Shown in pieces: positions 26,101 through 40,717 of a stretch of 64,000 bases of DNA. The notes under the pieces are model-generated. The model saw nothing but the letters and a program-made list of their open reading frames with translations, had not been told where the DNA came from and did not search any database. The stretch comes from Auanema rhodensis (Eukaryota > Nematoda > Chromadorea > Rhabditida > Rhabditidae), in contig OZ059897.1 of assembly GCA_964057225.1 (NCBI GenBank), positions 1,860,001-1,924,000 of the forward strand, given 5' to 3'. The position numbers were made by a program, and so were the translations under genes. Each line of letters begins with the position of its first letter. Position 1 is the stretch's first letter.

Positions 26101-27379
26101 ATGTTTTTCAACAAAAAAATCATTTCTTCAGGGTGAAAATCGAGGATATAAGTGTGAACATATATCAGTTGATATCTCGGTGCATTTTTAAGCTAACTCA
26201 AATCTGATAACACAGATCGACGCAGCTTAAAAATCCGCCTCGAATGCACTATACTACATTGAGAAACGCTTTATACAAAAATTAGTTATGATCGTATGAA
26301 AAATAATGCATTAGTGTATGTTGAGTTCCCATGTACACTCAACATTGCTTCCAAAAACATTTTGACAAAAATTTTCCCGAAAAATTTCTAAATAATTTCA
26401 CAAAAAGTAGAAGTTTTTAGATTCCTTTTTTCAAGACGAATACGATGGACAATGTTTTTCAACGAAAAAATCATTTCTTCAGGGTGAAAATCGAGGATAT
26501 AAGTGTGAACATATATCAGTTGATATCTCGGTGCATTTTCAAGCTAACTCAAATCTGATAACACAGATCGACGCAGCTTACAAATCCGCATCGAATGCAC
26601 TATACTACATTGAGAAACGCTCTATACAAAAATTAGTTATGATCGTTTGAAAAATAATGCATTAGTGTATGCTGAGTTCCCATGTACACTCAACATTGCT
26701 TCCAAAAACATTGTGACAAAAATTTTCCCGAAAAATTTCTAAATAATTTCACAAAAAGTAGGAGTTTTTAGATTTCTTTTTTCAAGGCAAAGACGATGGA
26801 CAATGTTATTCAACGAAAAAATTAATTCTTCAGGGTGAAAATCGAGGATATAAGTGTGAACCTATATCAGTTGATTACTCGGTGCATTTTTAAGCTAGCG
26901 CAAATCTGATAACACAGATCGACGCAGCTTAAAAATCCGCATCGAATGCACTATACTACATTGAGAAACGCTCTATACAAAAATTAGTTATGATCGTTTG
27001 AAAAATAATGCATTAGTGTATGCTGAGTTCCCATGTACACTCAACATTGCTTCCAAAAACATTTTGACAAAAATTTTCCCGAAAAATTTCTAAATAATTT
27101 CACAAAAAGTAGATGTTTTTAGATTCCTTTTTTCAAGACGAATACGATGGACAATGTTTTTCAACAAAAAAATCATTTCTTCAGGGTGAAAATCGAGGAT
27201 ATAAGTGTGAACATATATCAGTTGATATCTCGGTGCATTTTTAAGCTAACTCAAATCTGATAACACAGATCGACGCAGCTTAAAAATCCGCCTCGAATGC
27301 ACTATACTACATTGAGAAACGCTTTATACAAAAATTAGTTATGATCGTATGAAAAATAATGCATTAGTGTATGTTGAGT

Positions 27380-27730
27380 TCCCATGTACACTCAACATTG
27401 CTTCCAAAAACATTTTGACAAAAATTTTCCCGAAAAATTTCTGAATAATTTCACAAAAAGTAGATGTTTTTAGATTCTTTTTTTCAAGACGAATACGATG
27501 GACAATGTTTTTCAACGAAAAAATCATTTCTTCAGGGTGAAAATCGAGGATATAAGTGTGAACATATATCAGTTGATATCTCGGTGCATTTTTAAGCTAA
27601 CTCAAATCTGATAACACAGATCGACGCAGCTTAAAAATCCGCATCGAATGCACTATACTACATTGAGAAACGCTCTATACAAAAATTAGTTATGATCGTT
27701 TGAAAAATAATGCATTAGTGTATGCTGAGT
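27380..27730. repeat. Satellite unit subtype S4, G64 (n=79)
   Basis: This subtype is defined by G64 (TTCTGAATAA) with T99 in most copies. G64 changes a minus-strand TAG into CAG, so these units contain an accidental 62-codon minus-strand open frame running into the preceding unit. Copies are n=44, 50, 56, 59, 65, 70, 79, 91, 95, 107, 120, 152, 157, 160, 163, 166, 169 and 182. n=155 and n=161 are variants with CC at 98-99 and A112. n=103 and n=115 also have CTTTC at 69-73. Confidence 0.8.
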
Positions 27731-29836
27731 TCCCATGTACACTCAACATTGCTTCCAAAAACATTGTGACAAAAATTTTCCCGAAAAATTTCTAAATAAT
27801 TTCACAAAAAGTAGAAGTTTTTAGATTCCTTTTTTCAAGACGAATACGATGGACAATGTTTTTCAACGAAAAAATCATTTCTTCAGGGTGAAAATCGAGG
27901 ATATAAGTGTGAACATATATCAGTTGATATCTCGGTGCATTTTCAAGCTAACTCAAATCTGATAACACAGATCGACGCAGCTTACAAATCCGCATCGAAT
28001 GCACTATACTACATTGAGAAACGCTCTATACAAAAATTAGTTATGATCGTTTGAAAAATAATGCATTAGTGTATGCTGAGTTCCCATGTACACTCAACAT
28101 TGCTTCCAAAAACATTGTGACAAAAATTTTCCCGAAAAATTTCTAAATAATTTCACAAAAAGTAGGAGTTTTTAGATTTCTTTTTTCAAGGCAAAGACGA
28201 TGGACAATGTTATTCAACGAAAAAATAAATTCTTCAGGGTGAAAATCGAGGATATAAGTGTGAACCTATATCAGTTGATTACTCGGTGCATTTTTAAGCT
28301 AGCGCAAATCTGATAACACAGATCGACGCAGCTTAAAAATCCGCATCGAATGCACTATACTACATTGAGAAACGCTCTATACAAAAATTAGTTATGATCG
28401 TTTGAAAAATAATGCATTAGTGTATGTTGAGTTCCCATGTACACTCAACATTGCTTCCAAAAACATTTTGACAAAAAGTTTCCCGAAAAATTTCTAAATA
28501 ATTTCACAAAAAGTAGATGTTTTTAGATTCCTTTTTTCAAGACGAATACGATGGACAATGTTTTTTAACGAAAAAATCATTTCTTCAGGGTGAAAATCGA
28601 GGATATAAGTGTGAACATATATCAGTTGATATCTCGGTGCATTTTTAAGCTAACTCAAATCTGATAACACAGATCGACGCAGCTTAAAAATCCGCATCGA
28701 ATGCACTATACTACATTGAGAAACGCTCTATACAAAAATTAGTTATGATCGTTTGAAAAATAATGCATTAGTGTATGCTGAGTTCCCATGTACACTCAAC
28801 ATTGCTTCCAAAAACATTGTGACAAAAATTTTCCCGAAAAATTTCTAAATAATTTCACAAAAAGTAGAAGTTTTTAGATTCCTTTTTTCAAGACGAATAC
28901 GATGGACAATGTTTTTCAACGAAAAAATCATTTCTTCAGGGTGAAAATCGAGGATATAAGTGTGAACATATATCAGTTGATATCTCGGTGCATTTTCAAG
29001 CTAACTCAAATCTGATAACACAGATCGACGCAGCTTACAAATCCGCATCGAATGCACTATACTACATTGAGAAACGCTCTATACAAAAATTAGTTATGAT
29101 CGTTTGAAAAATAATGCATTAGTGTATGCTGAGTTCCCATGTACACTCAACATTGCTTCCAAAAACATTGTGACAAAAATTTTCCCGAAAAATTTCTAAA
29201 TAATTTCACAAAAAGTAGGAGTTTTTAGATTTCTTTTTTCAAGGCAAAGACGATGGACAATGTTATTCAACGAAAAAATAAATTCTTCAGGGTGAAAATC
29301 GAGGATATAAGTGTGAACCTATATCAGTTGATTACTCGGTGCATTTTTAAGCTAGCGCAAATCTGATAACACAGATCGACGCAGCTTAAAAATCCGCATC
29401 GAATGCACTATACTACATTGAGAAACGCTCTATACAAAAATTAGTTATGATCGTTTGAAAAATAATGCATTAGTGTATGTTGAGTTCCCATGTACACTCA
29501 ACATTGCTTCCAAAAACATTTTGACAAAAAGTTTCCCGAAAAATTTCTAAATAATTTCACAAAAAGTAGATGTTTTTAGATTCCTTTTTTCAAGACGAAT
29601 ACGATGGACAATGTTTTTTAACGGAAAAATCATTTCTTCAGGGTGAAAATCGAGGATATAAGTGTGAACATATATCAGTTGATATCTCGGTGCATTTTTA
29701 AGCTAACTCAAATCTGATAACACAGATCGACGCAGCTTAAAAATCCGCATCGAATGCACTATACTACATTGAGAAACGCTCTATACAAAAATTAGTTATG
29801 ATCGTTTGAAAAATAATGCATTAGTGTATGCTGAGT

Positions 29837-30187
29837 TCCCATGTACACTCAACATTGCTTCCAAAAACATTTTGACAAAAATTTTCCCGAAAAATTTCTA
29901 AATAATTTCACAAAAAGTAGATGTTTTTAGATTCCTTTTTTCAAGACGAATACGATGGACAATGTTTTTCAACAAAAAAATCATTTCTTCAGGGTGAAAA
30001 TCGAGGATATAAGTGTGAACATATATCAGTTGATATCTCGGTGCATTTTTAAGTTAACTCAAATCTGATAACACAGATCAACGCAGCTTAAAAATCCGCC
30101 TCGAATGCACTATACTACATTGAGAAACGCTTTATACAAAAATTAGTTATGATCGTATGAAAAATAATGCATTAGTGTATGTTGAGT
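29837..30187. repeat. Satellite unit subtype S3 (n=86)
   Basis: This subtype is marked by A138 (CAACAAAAAA), usually with T218 (AAGTTAAC), A244, T296 and A321. Between n=43 and n=116, and again at n=181-182, it also has C264 (CGCCTCG); at n=26, 32, 34 and 35 it has T266 instead. It is very often followed directly by an S4 unit, for example n=43/44, 55/56, 64/65, 94/95, 106/107 and 181/182. A138, A244 and T266 are all CpG transitions relative to the reference unit. Confidence 0.8.
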
Positions 30188-32293
30188 TCCCATGTACACT
30201 CAACATTGCTTCCAAAAACATTGTGACAAAAATTTTCCCGAAAAATTTCTAAATAATTTCACAAAAAGTAGATGTTTTTAGATTCCTTTTTTCAAGGCAA
30301 AGACGATGGACAATGTTATTCAACGAAAAAATTAATTCTTCAGGGTGAAAATCGAGGATATAAGTGTGAACCTATATCAGTTGATATCTCGGTGCATTTT
30401 CAAGCTAGCGCAAATCTGATAACACAGATCGACGCAGCTTAAAAATCCGCATCGAATGCACTATACTACATTGAGAAACGCTCTATACAAAAATTAGTTA
30501 TGATCGTTTGAAAAATAATGCATTAGTGTATGCTGAGTTCCCATGTACACTCAACATTGCTTCCAAAAACATTTTGACAAAAATTTTCCCGAAAAATTTC
30601 TAAATAATTTCACAAAAAGTAGAAGTTTTTAGATTCCTTTTTTCAAGACGAATACGATGGACAATGTTTTTCAACGAAAAAATCATTTCTTCAGGGTGAA
30701 AATCGAGGATATAAGTGTGAACATATATCAGTTGATATCTCGGTGCATTTTCAAGCTAACTCAAATCTGATAACACAGATCGACGCAGCTTACAAATCCG
30801 CATCGAATGCACTATACTACATTGAGAAACGCTCTATACAAAAATTAGTTATGATCGTTTGAAAAATAATGCATTAGTGTATGCTGAGTTCCCATGTACA
30901 CTCAACATTGCTTCCAAAAACATTGTGACAAAAATTTTCCCGAAAAATTTCTAAATAATTTCACAAAAAGTAGGAGTTTTTAGATTTCTTTTTTCAAGGC
31001 AAAGACGATGGACAATGTTATTCAACGAAAAAATTAATTCTTCAGGGTGAAAATCGAGGATATAAGTGTGAACCTATATCAGTTGATTACTCGGTGCATT
31101 TTTAAGCTAGCGCAAATCTGATAACACAGATCGACGCAGCTTAAAAATCCGCATCGAATGCACTATACTACATTGAGAAACGCTCTATACAAAAATTAGT
31201 TATGATCGTTTGAAAAATAATGCATTAGTGTATGCTGAGTTCCCATGTACACTCAACATTGCTTCCAAAAACATTTTGACAAAAATTTTCCCGAAAAATT
31301 TCTAAATAATTTCACAAAAAGTAGATGTTTTTAGATTCCTTTTTTCAAGACGAATACGATGGACAATGTTTTTCAACAAAAAAATCATTTCTTCAGGGTG
31401 AAAATCGAGGATATAAGTGTGAACATATATCAGTTGATATCTCGGTGCATTTTTAAGCTAACTCAAATCTGATAACACAGATCGACGCAGCTTAAAAATC
31501 CGCCTCGAATGCACTATACTACATTGAGAAACGCTTTATACAAAAATTAGTTATGATCGTATGAAAAATAATGCATTAGTGTATGTTGAGTTCCCATGTA
31601 CACTCAACATTGCTTCCAAAAACATTTTGACAAAAATTTTCCCGAAAAATTTCTGAATAATTTCACAAAAAGTAGATGTTTTTAGATTCTTTTTTTCAAG
31701 ACGAATACGATGGACAATGTTTTTCAACGAAAAAATCATTTCTTCAGGGTGAAAATCGAGGATATAAGTGTGAACATATATCAGTTGATATCTCGGTGCA
31801 TTTTTAAGCTAACTCAAATCTGATAACACAGATCGACGCAGCTTAAAAATCCGCATCGAATGCACTATACTACATTGAGAAACGCTCTATACAAAAATTA
31901 GTTATGATCGTTTGAAAAATAATGCATTAGTGTATGCTGAGTTCCCATGTACACTCAACATTGCTTCCAAAAACATTGTGACAAAAATTTTCCCGAAAAA
32001 TTTCTAAATAATTTCACAAAAAGTAGAAGTTTTTAGATTCCTTTTTTCAAGACGAATACGATGGACAATGTTTTTCAACGAAAAAATCATTTCTTCAGGG
32101 TGAAAATCGAGGATATAAGTGTGAACATATATCAGTTGATATCTCGGTGCATTTTCAAGCTAACTCAAATCTGATAACACAGATCGACGCAGCTTACAAA
32201 TCCGCATCGAATGCACTATACTACATTGAGAAACGCTCTATACAAAAATTAGTTATGATCGTTTGAAAAATAATGCATTAGTGTATGTTGAGT

Positions 32294-35200
32294 TCCCATG
32301 TACACTCAACATTGCTTCCAAAAACATTTTGACAAAAAGTTTCCCGAAAAATTTCTAAATAATTTCACAAAAAGTAGATGTTTTTAGATTCCTTTTTTCA
32401 AGACGAATACGATGGACAATGTTTTTTAACGAAAAAATCATTTCTTCAGGGTGAAAATCGAGGATATAAGTGTGAACATATATCAGTTGATATCTCGGTG
32501 CATTTTTAAGCTAACTCAAATCTGATAACACAGATCGACGCAGCTTAAAAATCCGCATCGAATGCACTATACTACATTGAGAAACGCTCTATACAAAAAT
32601 TAGTTATGATCGTTTGAAAAATAATGCATTAGTGTATGCTGAGTTCCCATGTACACTCAACATTGCTTCCAAAAACATTTTGACAAAAATTTTCCCGAAA
32701 AATTTCTAAATAATTTCACAAAAAGTAGATGTTTTTAGATTCCTTTTTTCAAGACGAATACGATGGACAATGTTTTTCAACAAAAAAATCATTTCTTCAG
32801 GGTGAAAATCGAGGATATAAGTGTGAACATATATCAGTTGATATCTCGGTGCATTTTTAAGTTAACTCAAATCTGATAACACAGATCAACGCAGCTTAAA
32901 AATCCGCCTCGAATGCACTATACTACATTGAGAAACGCTTTATACAAAAATTAGTTATGATCGTATGAAAAATAATGCATTAGTGTATGTTGAGTTCCCA
33001 TGTACACTCAACATTGCTTCCAAAAACATTTTGACAAAAATTTTCCCGAAAAATTTCTGAATAATTTCACAAAAAGTAGATGTTTTTAGATTCTTTTTTT
33101 CAAGACGAATACGATGGACAATGTTTTTCAACGAAAAAATCATTTCTTCAGGGTGAAAATCGAGGATATAAGTGTGAACATATATCAGTTGATATCTCGG
33201 TGCATTTTTAAGCTAACTCAAATCTGATAACACAGATCGACGCAGCTTAAAAATCCGCATCGAATGCACTATACTACATTGAGAAACGCTCTATACAAAA
33301 ATTAGTTATGATCGTTTGAAAAATAATGCATTAGTGTATGCTGAGTTCCCATGTACACTCAACATTGCTTCCAAAAACATTGTGACAAAAATTTTCCCGA
33401 AAAATTTCTAAATAATTTCACAAAAAGTAGATGTTTTTAGATTCCTTTTTTCAAGGCAAAGACGATGGACAATGTTATTCAACGAAAAAATTAATTCTTC
33501 AGGGTGAAAATCGAGGATATAAGTGTGAACCTATATCAGTTGATATCTCGGTGCATTTTCAAGCTAGCGCAAATCTGATAACACAGATCGACGCAGCTTA
33601 AAAATCCGCATCAAATGCACTATACTACATTGATAAACGCTTAATACAAAAATTAGTTATGATCGTTTGAAAAATAATGCATTAGTGTATGTTGAGTTCC
33701 CATGTACACTCAACATTGCTTCCAAAAACATTTTGACAAAAATTTTCCCGAAAAATTTCTAAATAATTTCACAAAAAGTAGATGTTTTTAGATTCCTTTT
33801 TTCAAGACGAATACGATGGACAATGTTTTTCAACGAAAAAATCATTTCTTCAGGGTGAAAATCGAGGATATAAGTGTGAACATATATCAGTTGATATCTC
33901 GGTGCATTTTTAAGCTAACTCAAATCTGATAACACAGATCGACGCAGCTTACAAATCCGCATCGAATGCACTATACTACATTGAGAAACGCTCTATACAA
34001 AAATTAGTTATGATCGTTTGAAAAATAATGCATTAGTGTATGCTGAGTTCCCATGTACACTCAACATTGCTTCCAAAAACATTGTGACAAAAATTTTCCC
34101 GAAAAATTTCTAAATAATTTCACAAAAAGTAGGAGTTTTTAGATTTCTTTTTTCAAGGCAAAGACGATGGACAATGTTATTCAACGAAAAAATTAATTCT
34201 TCAGGGTGAAAATCGAGGATATAAGTGTGAACCTATATCAGTTGATTACTCGGTGCATTTTTAAGCTAGCGCAAATCTGATAACACAGATCGACGCAGCT
34301 TAAAAATCCGCATCGAATGCACTATACTACATTGAGAAACGCTCTATACAAAAATTAGTTATGATCGTTTGAAAAATAATGCATTAGTGTATGTTGAGTT
34401 CCCATGTACACTCAACATTGCTTCCAAAAACATTTTGACAAAAAGTTTCCCGAAAAATTTCTAAATAATTTCACAAAAAGTAGATGTTTTTAGATTCCTT
34501 TTTTCAAGACGAATACGATGGACAATGTTTTTTAACGAAAAAATCATTTCTTCAGGGTGAAAATCGAGGATATAAGTGTGAACATATATCAGTTGATATC
34601 TCGGTGCATTTTTAAGCTAACTCAAATCTGATAACACAGATCGACGCAGCTTAAGAATCCGCATCGAATGCACTATACTACATTGAGAAACGCTCTATAC
34701 AAAAATTAGTTATGATCGTTTGAAAAATAATGCATTAGTGTATGCTGAGTTCCCATGTACACTCAACATTGCTTCCAAAAACATTTTGACAAAAATTTTC
34801 CCGAAAAATTTCTAAATAATTTCACAAAAAGTAGATGTTTTTAGATTCCTTTTTTCAAGACGAATACGATGGACAATGTTTTTCAACAAAAAAATCATTT
34901 CTTCAGGGTGAAAATCGAGGATATAAGTGTGAACATATATCAGTTGATATCTCGGTGCATTTTTAAGTTAACTCAAATCTGATAACACAGATCAACGCAG
35001 CTTAAAAATCCGCCTCGAATGCACTATACTACATTGAGAAACGCTTTATACAAAAATTAGTTATGATCGTATGAAAAATAATGCATTAGTGTATGTTGAG
35101 TTCCCATGTACACTCAACATTGCTTCCAAAAACATTTTGACAAAAATTTTCCCGAAAAATTTCTAAATAATTTCACAAAAAGTAGATGTTTTTAGATTCC

Positions 35201-36505
35201 TTTTTTCAAGACGAATACGATGGACAATGTTTTTCAACAGAAAAATCATTTCTTCAGCGTGAAAATCGAGGATATAAGTGTGAACATATATCAGTTGATA
35301 TCTCGGTGCATTTTTAAGCTAACTCAAATCTGATAACACAGATCGACGCAGCTTAAAAATCCGCATCGAATGCACTATACTACATTGAGAAACGCTCTAT
35401 ACAAAAATTAGTTATGATCGTTTGAAAAATAATGCATTAGTGTATGTTGAGTTCCCATGTACACTCAACATTGCTTCCAAAAACATTTTGACAAAAATTT
35501 TCCCGAAAAATTTCTAAATAATTTCACAAAAAGTAGATGTTTTTAGATTCCTTTTTTCAAGGCAAAAACAATGGACAATGTTATTCAACGAAAAAATCAT
35601 TTCTTCAGGGTGAAAATCGAGGATATAAGTGTGAACCTATATCAGTTGATTACTCGGTGCATTTTTAAGCTAGCGCAAATCTGATAACACAGATCAACGC
35701 AGCTTAAAAATCCGCATCGAATGCACTATACTACATTGAGAAACGCTCCATACAAAAATTAGTTATGATCGTTTGAAAAATAATGCATTAGTGTATGTTG
35801 AGTTCCCATGTACACTCAACATTGCTTCCAAAAACATTTTGACAAAAATTTTCCCGAAAAATTTCTGAATACTTTCACAAAAAGTAGATGTTTTTAGATT
35901 CTTTTTTTCAAGACGAATACGATGGACAATGTTTTTCAACGAAAAAATCGTTTCTTCAGGGTGAAAATCGAGGATATAAGTGTGAACATATATCAGTTGA
36001 TATCTCGGTGCATTTTTAAGCTAACTCAAATCTGATAACACAGATCGACGCAGCTTAAAAATCCGCATCGAATGCACTATACTACATTGAGAAACGCTCT
36101 ATACAAAAATTAGTTATGATCGTTTGAAAAATAATGCATTAGTGTATGCTGAGTTCCCATGTACACTCAACATTGCTTCCAAAAACATTTTGACAAAAAG
36201 TTTCCCGAAAAATTTCTAAATAATTTCACAAAAAGTAGATGTTTTTAGATACCTTTTTTCAAGACGAATACGATGGACAATGTTTTTCAACAAAAAAATC
36301 ATTTCTTCAGGGTGAAAATCGAGGATATAAGTGTGAACATATATCAGTTGATATCTCGGTGCATTTTTAAGTTAACTCAAATCTGATAACACAGATCAAC
36401 GCAGCTTAAAAATCCGCCTCGAATGCACTATACTACATTGAGAAACGCTTTATACAAAAATTAGTTATGATCGTTTGAGAAATAATGCATTAGTGTATGT
36501 TGAGT
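32294..36505. repeat. 12-unit block, copy 1 (n=93-104)
   Basis: The order is S8, S3, S4, S6 (T288, A267), S1 with C255, S5, S8 with G255, S3, a unit with CAACAGAA and CAGCGTG, an S5 mosaic, S4 with CTTTC at 69-73, and S3 with ATACC. All of these rare markers recur exactly 4,212 bp downstream. Reading across, I noticed only about five base differences from copy 2, in n=103/115 (bases 109-110) and n=104/116 (bases 46, 321 and one near 325). Confidence 0.9.
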
Positions 36506-39500
36506 TCCCATGTACACTCAACATTGCTTCCAAAAACATTTTGACAAAAAGTTTCCCGAAAAATTTCTAAATAATTTCACAAAAAGTAGATGTTTTTAGA
36601 TTCCTTTTTTCAAGACGAATACGATGGACAATGTTTTTTAACGAAAAAATCATTTCTTCAGGGTGAAAATCGAGGATATAAGTGTGAACATATATCAGTT
36701 GATATCTCGGTGCATTTTTAAGCTAACTCAAATCTGATAACACAGATCGACGCAGCTTAAAAATCCGCATCGAATGCACTATACTACATTGAGAAACGCT
36801 CTATACAAAAATTAGTTATGATCGTTTGAAAAATAATGCATTAGTGTATGCTGAGTTCCCATGTACACTCAACATTGCTTCCAAAAACATTTTGACAAAA
36901 ATTTTCCCGAAAAATTTCTAAATAATTTCACAAAAAGTAGATGTTTTTAGATTCCTTTTTTCAAGACGAATACGATGGACAATGTTTTTCAACAAAAAAA
37001 TCATTTCTTCAGGGTGAAAATCGAGGATATAAGTGTGAACATATATCAGTTGATATCTCGGTGCATTTTTAAGTTAACTCAAATCTGATAACACAGATCA
37101 ACGCAGCTTAAAAATCCGCCTCGAATGCACTATACTACATTGAGAAACGCTTTATACAAAAATTAGTTATGATCGTATGAAAAATAATGCATTAGTGTAT
37201 GTTGAGTTCCCATGTACACTCAACATTGCTTCCAAAAACATTTTGACAAAAATTTTCCCGAAAAATTTCTGAATAATTTCACAAAAAGTAGATGTTTTTA
37301 GATTCTTTTTTTCAAGACGAATACGATGGACAATGTTTTTCAACGAAAAAATCATTTCTTCAGGGTGAAAATCGAGGATATAAGTGTGAACATATATCAG
37401 TTGATATCTCGGTGCATTTTTAAGCTAACTCAAATCTGATAACACAGATCGACGCAGCTTAAAAATCCGCATCGAATGCACTATACTACATTGAGAAACG
37501 CTCTATACAAAAATTAGTTATGATCGTTTGAAAAATAATGCATTAGTGTATGCTGAGTTCCCATGTACACTCAACATTGCTTCCAAAAACATTGTGACAA
37601 AAATTTTCCCGAAAAATTTCTAAATAATTTCACAAAAAGTAGATGTTTTTAGATTCCTTTTTTCAAGGCAAAGACGATGGACAATGTTATTCAACGAAAA
37701 AATTAATTCTTCAGGGTGAAAATCGAGGATATAAGTGTGAACCTATATCAGTTGATATCTCGGTGCATTTTCAAGCTAGCGCAAATCTGATAACACAGAT
37801 CGACGCAGCTTAAAAATCCGCATCAAATGCACTATACTACATTGATAAACGCTTAATACAAAAATTAGTTATGATCGTTTGAAAAATAATGCATTAGTGT
37901 ATGTTGAGTTCCCATGTACACTCAACATTGCTTCCAAAAACATTTTGACAAAAATTTTCCCGAAAAATTTCTAAATAATTTCACAAAAAGTAGATGTTTT
38001 TAGATTCCTTTTTTCAAGACGAATACGATGGACAATGTTTTTCAACGAAAAAATCATTTCTTCAGGGTGAAAATCGAGGATATAAGTGTGAACATATATC
38101 AGTTGATATCTCGGTGCATTTTTAAGCTAACTCAAATCTGATAACACAGATCGACGCAGCTTACAAATCCGCATCGAATGCACTATACTACATTGAGAAA
38201 CGCTCTATACAAAAATTAGTTATGATCGTTTGAAAAATAATGCATTAGTGTATGCTGAGTTCCCATGTACACTCAACATTGCTTCCAAAAACATTGTGAC
38301 AAAAATTTTCCCGAAAAATTTCTAAATAATTTCACAAAAAGTAGGAGTTTTTAGATTTCTTTTTTCAAGGCAAAGACGATGGACAATGTTATTCAACGAA
38401 AAAATTAATTCTTCAGGGTGAAAATCGAGGATATAAGTGTGAACCTATATCAGTTGATTACTCGGTGCATTTTTAAGCTAGCGCAAATCTGATAACACAG
38501 ATCGACGCAGCTTAAAAATCCGCATCGAATGCACTATACTACATTGAGAAACGCTCTATACAAAAATTAGTTATGATCGTTTGAAAAATAATGCATTAGT
38601 GTATGTTGAGTTCCCATGTACACTCAACATTGCTTCCAAAAACATTTTGACAAAAAGTTTCCCGAAAAATTTCTAAATAATTTCACAAAAAGTAGATGTT
38701 TTTAGATTCCTTTTTTCAAGACGAATACGATGGACAATGTTTTTTAACGAAAAAATCATTTCTTCAGGGTGAAAATCGAGGATATAAGTGTGAACATATA
38801 TCAGTTGATATCTCGGTGCATTTTTAAGCTAACTCAAATCTGATAACACAGATCGACGCAGCTTAAGAATCCGCATCGAATGCACTATACTACATTGAGA
38901 AACGCTCTATACAAAAATTAGTTATGATCGTTTGAAAAATAATGCATTAGTGTATGCTGAGTTCCCATGTACACTCAACATTGCTTCCAAAAACATTTTG
39001 ACAAAAATTTTCCCGAAAAATTTCTAAATAATTTCACAAAAAGTAGATGTTTTTAGATTCCTTTTTTCAAGACGAATACGATGGACAATGTTTTTCAACA
39101 AAAAAATCATTTCTTCAGGGTGAAAATCGAGGATATAAGTGTGAACATATATCAGTTGATATCTCGGTGCATTTTTAAGTTAACTCAAATCTGATAACAC
39201 AGATCAACGCAGCTTAAAAATCCGCCTCGAATGCACTATACTACATTGAGAAACGCTTTATACAAAAATTAGTTATGATCGTATGAAAAATAATGCATTA
39301 GTGTATGTTGAGTTCCCATGTACACTCAACATTGCTTCCAAAAACATTTTGACAAAAATTTTCCCGAAAAATTTCTAAATAATTTCACAAAAAGTAGATG
39401 TTTTTAGATTCCTTTTTTCAAGACGAATACGATGGACAATGTTTTTCAACAGAAAAATCATTTCTTCAGCGTGAAAATCGAGGATATAAGTGTGAACATA

Positions 39501-40717
39501 TATCAGTTGATATCTCGGTGCATTTTTAAGCTAACTCAAATCTGATAACACAGATCGACGCAGCTTAAAAATCCGCATCGAATGCACTATACTACATTGA
39601 GAAACGCTCTATACAAAAATTAGTTATGATCGTTTGAAAAATAATGCATTAGTGTATGTTGAGTTCCCATGTACACTCAACATTGCTTCCAAAAACATTT
39701 TGACAAAAATTTTCCCGAAAAATTTCTAAATAATTTCACAAAAAGTAGATGTTTTTAGATTCCTTTTTTCAAGGCAAAAACAATGGACAATGTTATTCAA
39801 CGAAAAAATCATTTCTTCAGGGTGAAAATCGAGGATATAAGTGTGAACCTATATCAGTTGATTACTCGGTGCATTTTTAAGCTAGCGCAAATCTGATAAC
39901 ACAGATCAACGCAGCTTAAAAATCCGCATCGAATGCACTATACTACATTGAGAAACGCTCCATACAAAAATTAGTTATGATCGTTTGAAAAATAATGCAT
40001 TAGTGTATGTTGAGTTCCCATGTACACTCAACATTGCTTCCAAAAACATTTTGACAAAAATTTTCCCGAAAAATTTCTGAATACTTTCACAAAAAGTAGA
40101 TGTTTTTAGATTCTTTTTTTCAAACCGAATACGATGGACAATGTTTTTCAACGAAAAAATCGTTTCTTCAGGGTGAAAATCGAGGATATAAGTGTGAACA
40201 TATATCAGTTGATATCTCGGTGCATTTTTAAGCTAACTCAAATCTGATAACACAGATCGACGCAGCTTAAAAATCCGCATCGAATGCACTATACTACATT
40301 GAGAAACGCTCTATACAAAAATTAGTTATGATCGTTTGAAAAATAATGCATTAGTGTATGCTGAGTTCCCATGTACACTCAACATTGCTTCCAAAAACAT
40401 TTTGACAAAAATTTTCCCGAAAAATTTCTAAATAATTTCACAAAAAGTAGATGTTTTTAGATACCTTTTTTCAAGACGAATACGATGGACAATGTTTTTC
40501 AACAAAAAAATCATTTCTTCAGGGTGAAAATCGAGGATATAAGTGTGAACATATATCAGTTGATATCTCGGTGCATTTTTAAGTTAACTCAAATCTGATA
40601 ACACAGATCAACGCAGCTTAAAAATCCGCCTCGAATGCACTATACTACATTGAGAAACGCTTTATACAAAAATTAGTTATGATCGTATGAAAAATAATGC
40701 ATTAGTGTATGTTGAGT
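36506..40717. repeat. 12-unit block, copy 2 (n=105-116)
   Basis: This is the tandem partner of 32294-36505. The last unit of copy 1 (n=104) differs most from its counterpart n=116: it has G46 and ends GTTTGAGAAA instead of GTATGAAAAA. A difference at the copy boundary is what an exchange breakpoint near n=104/105 would leave. An assembly error could also create a tandem copy this similar. Confidence 0.9.

Larger units (their letters stand above)
22817..32293. repeat. Array segment n=66-92: shuffled 3- and 4-unit modules
   Basis: A four-unit module S5, S3 (C218, C264), S4, S7 (G36) occurs at n=68-71 (23519-24922), n=77-80 (26678-28081) and n=89-92 (30890-32293). A three-unit module S7 (G36), S5 with ATAAATTC, S8 occurs twice in tandem at n=80-82 and n=83-85 (27731-29836). 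The ATAAATTC change marks only n=72, 81 and 84. No gene is present. Confidence 0.8.
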
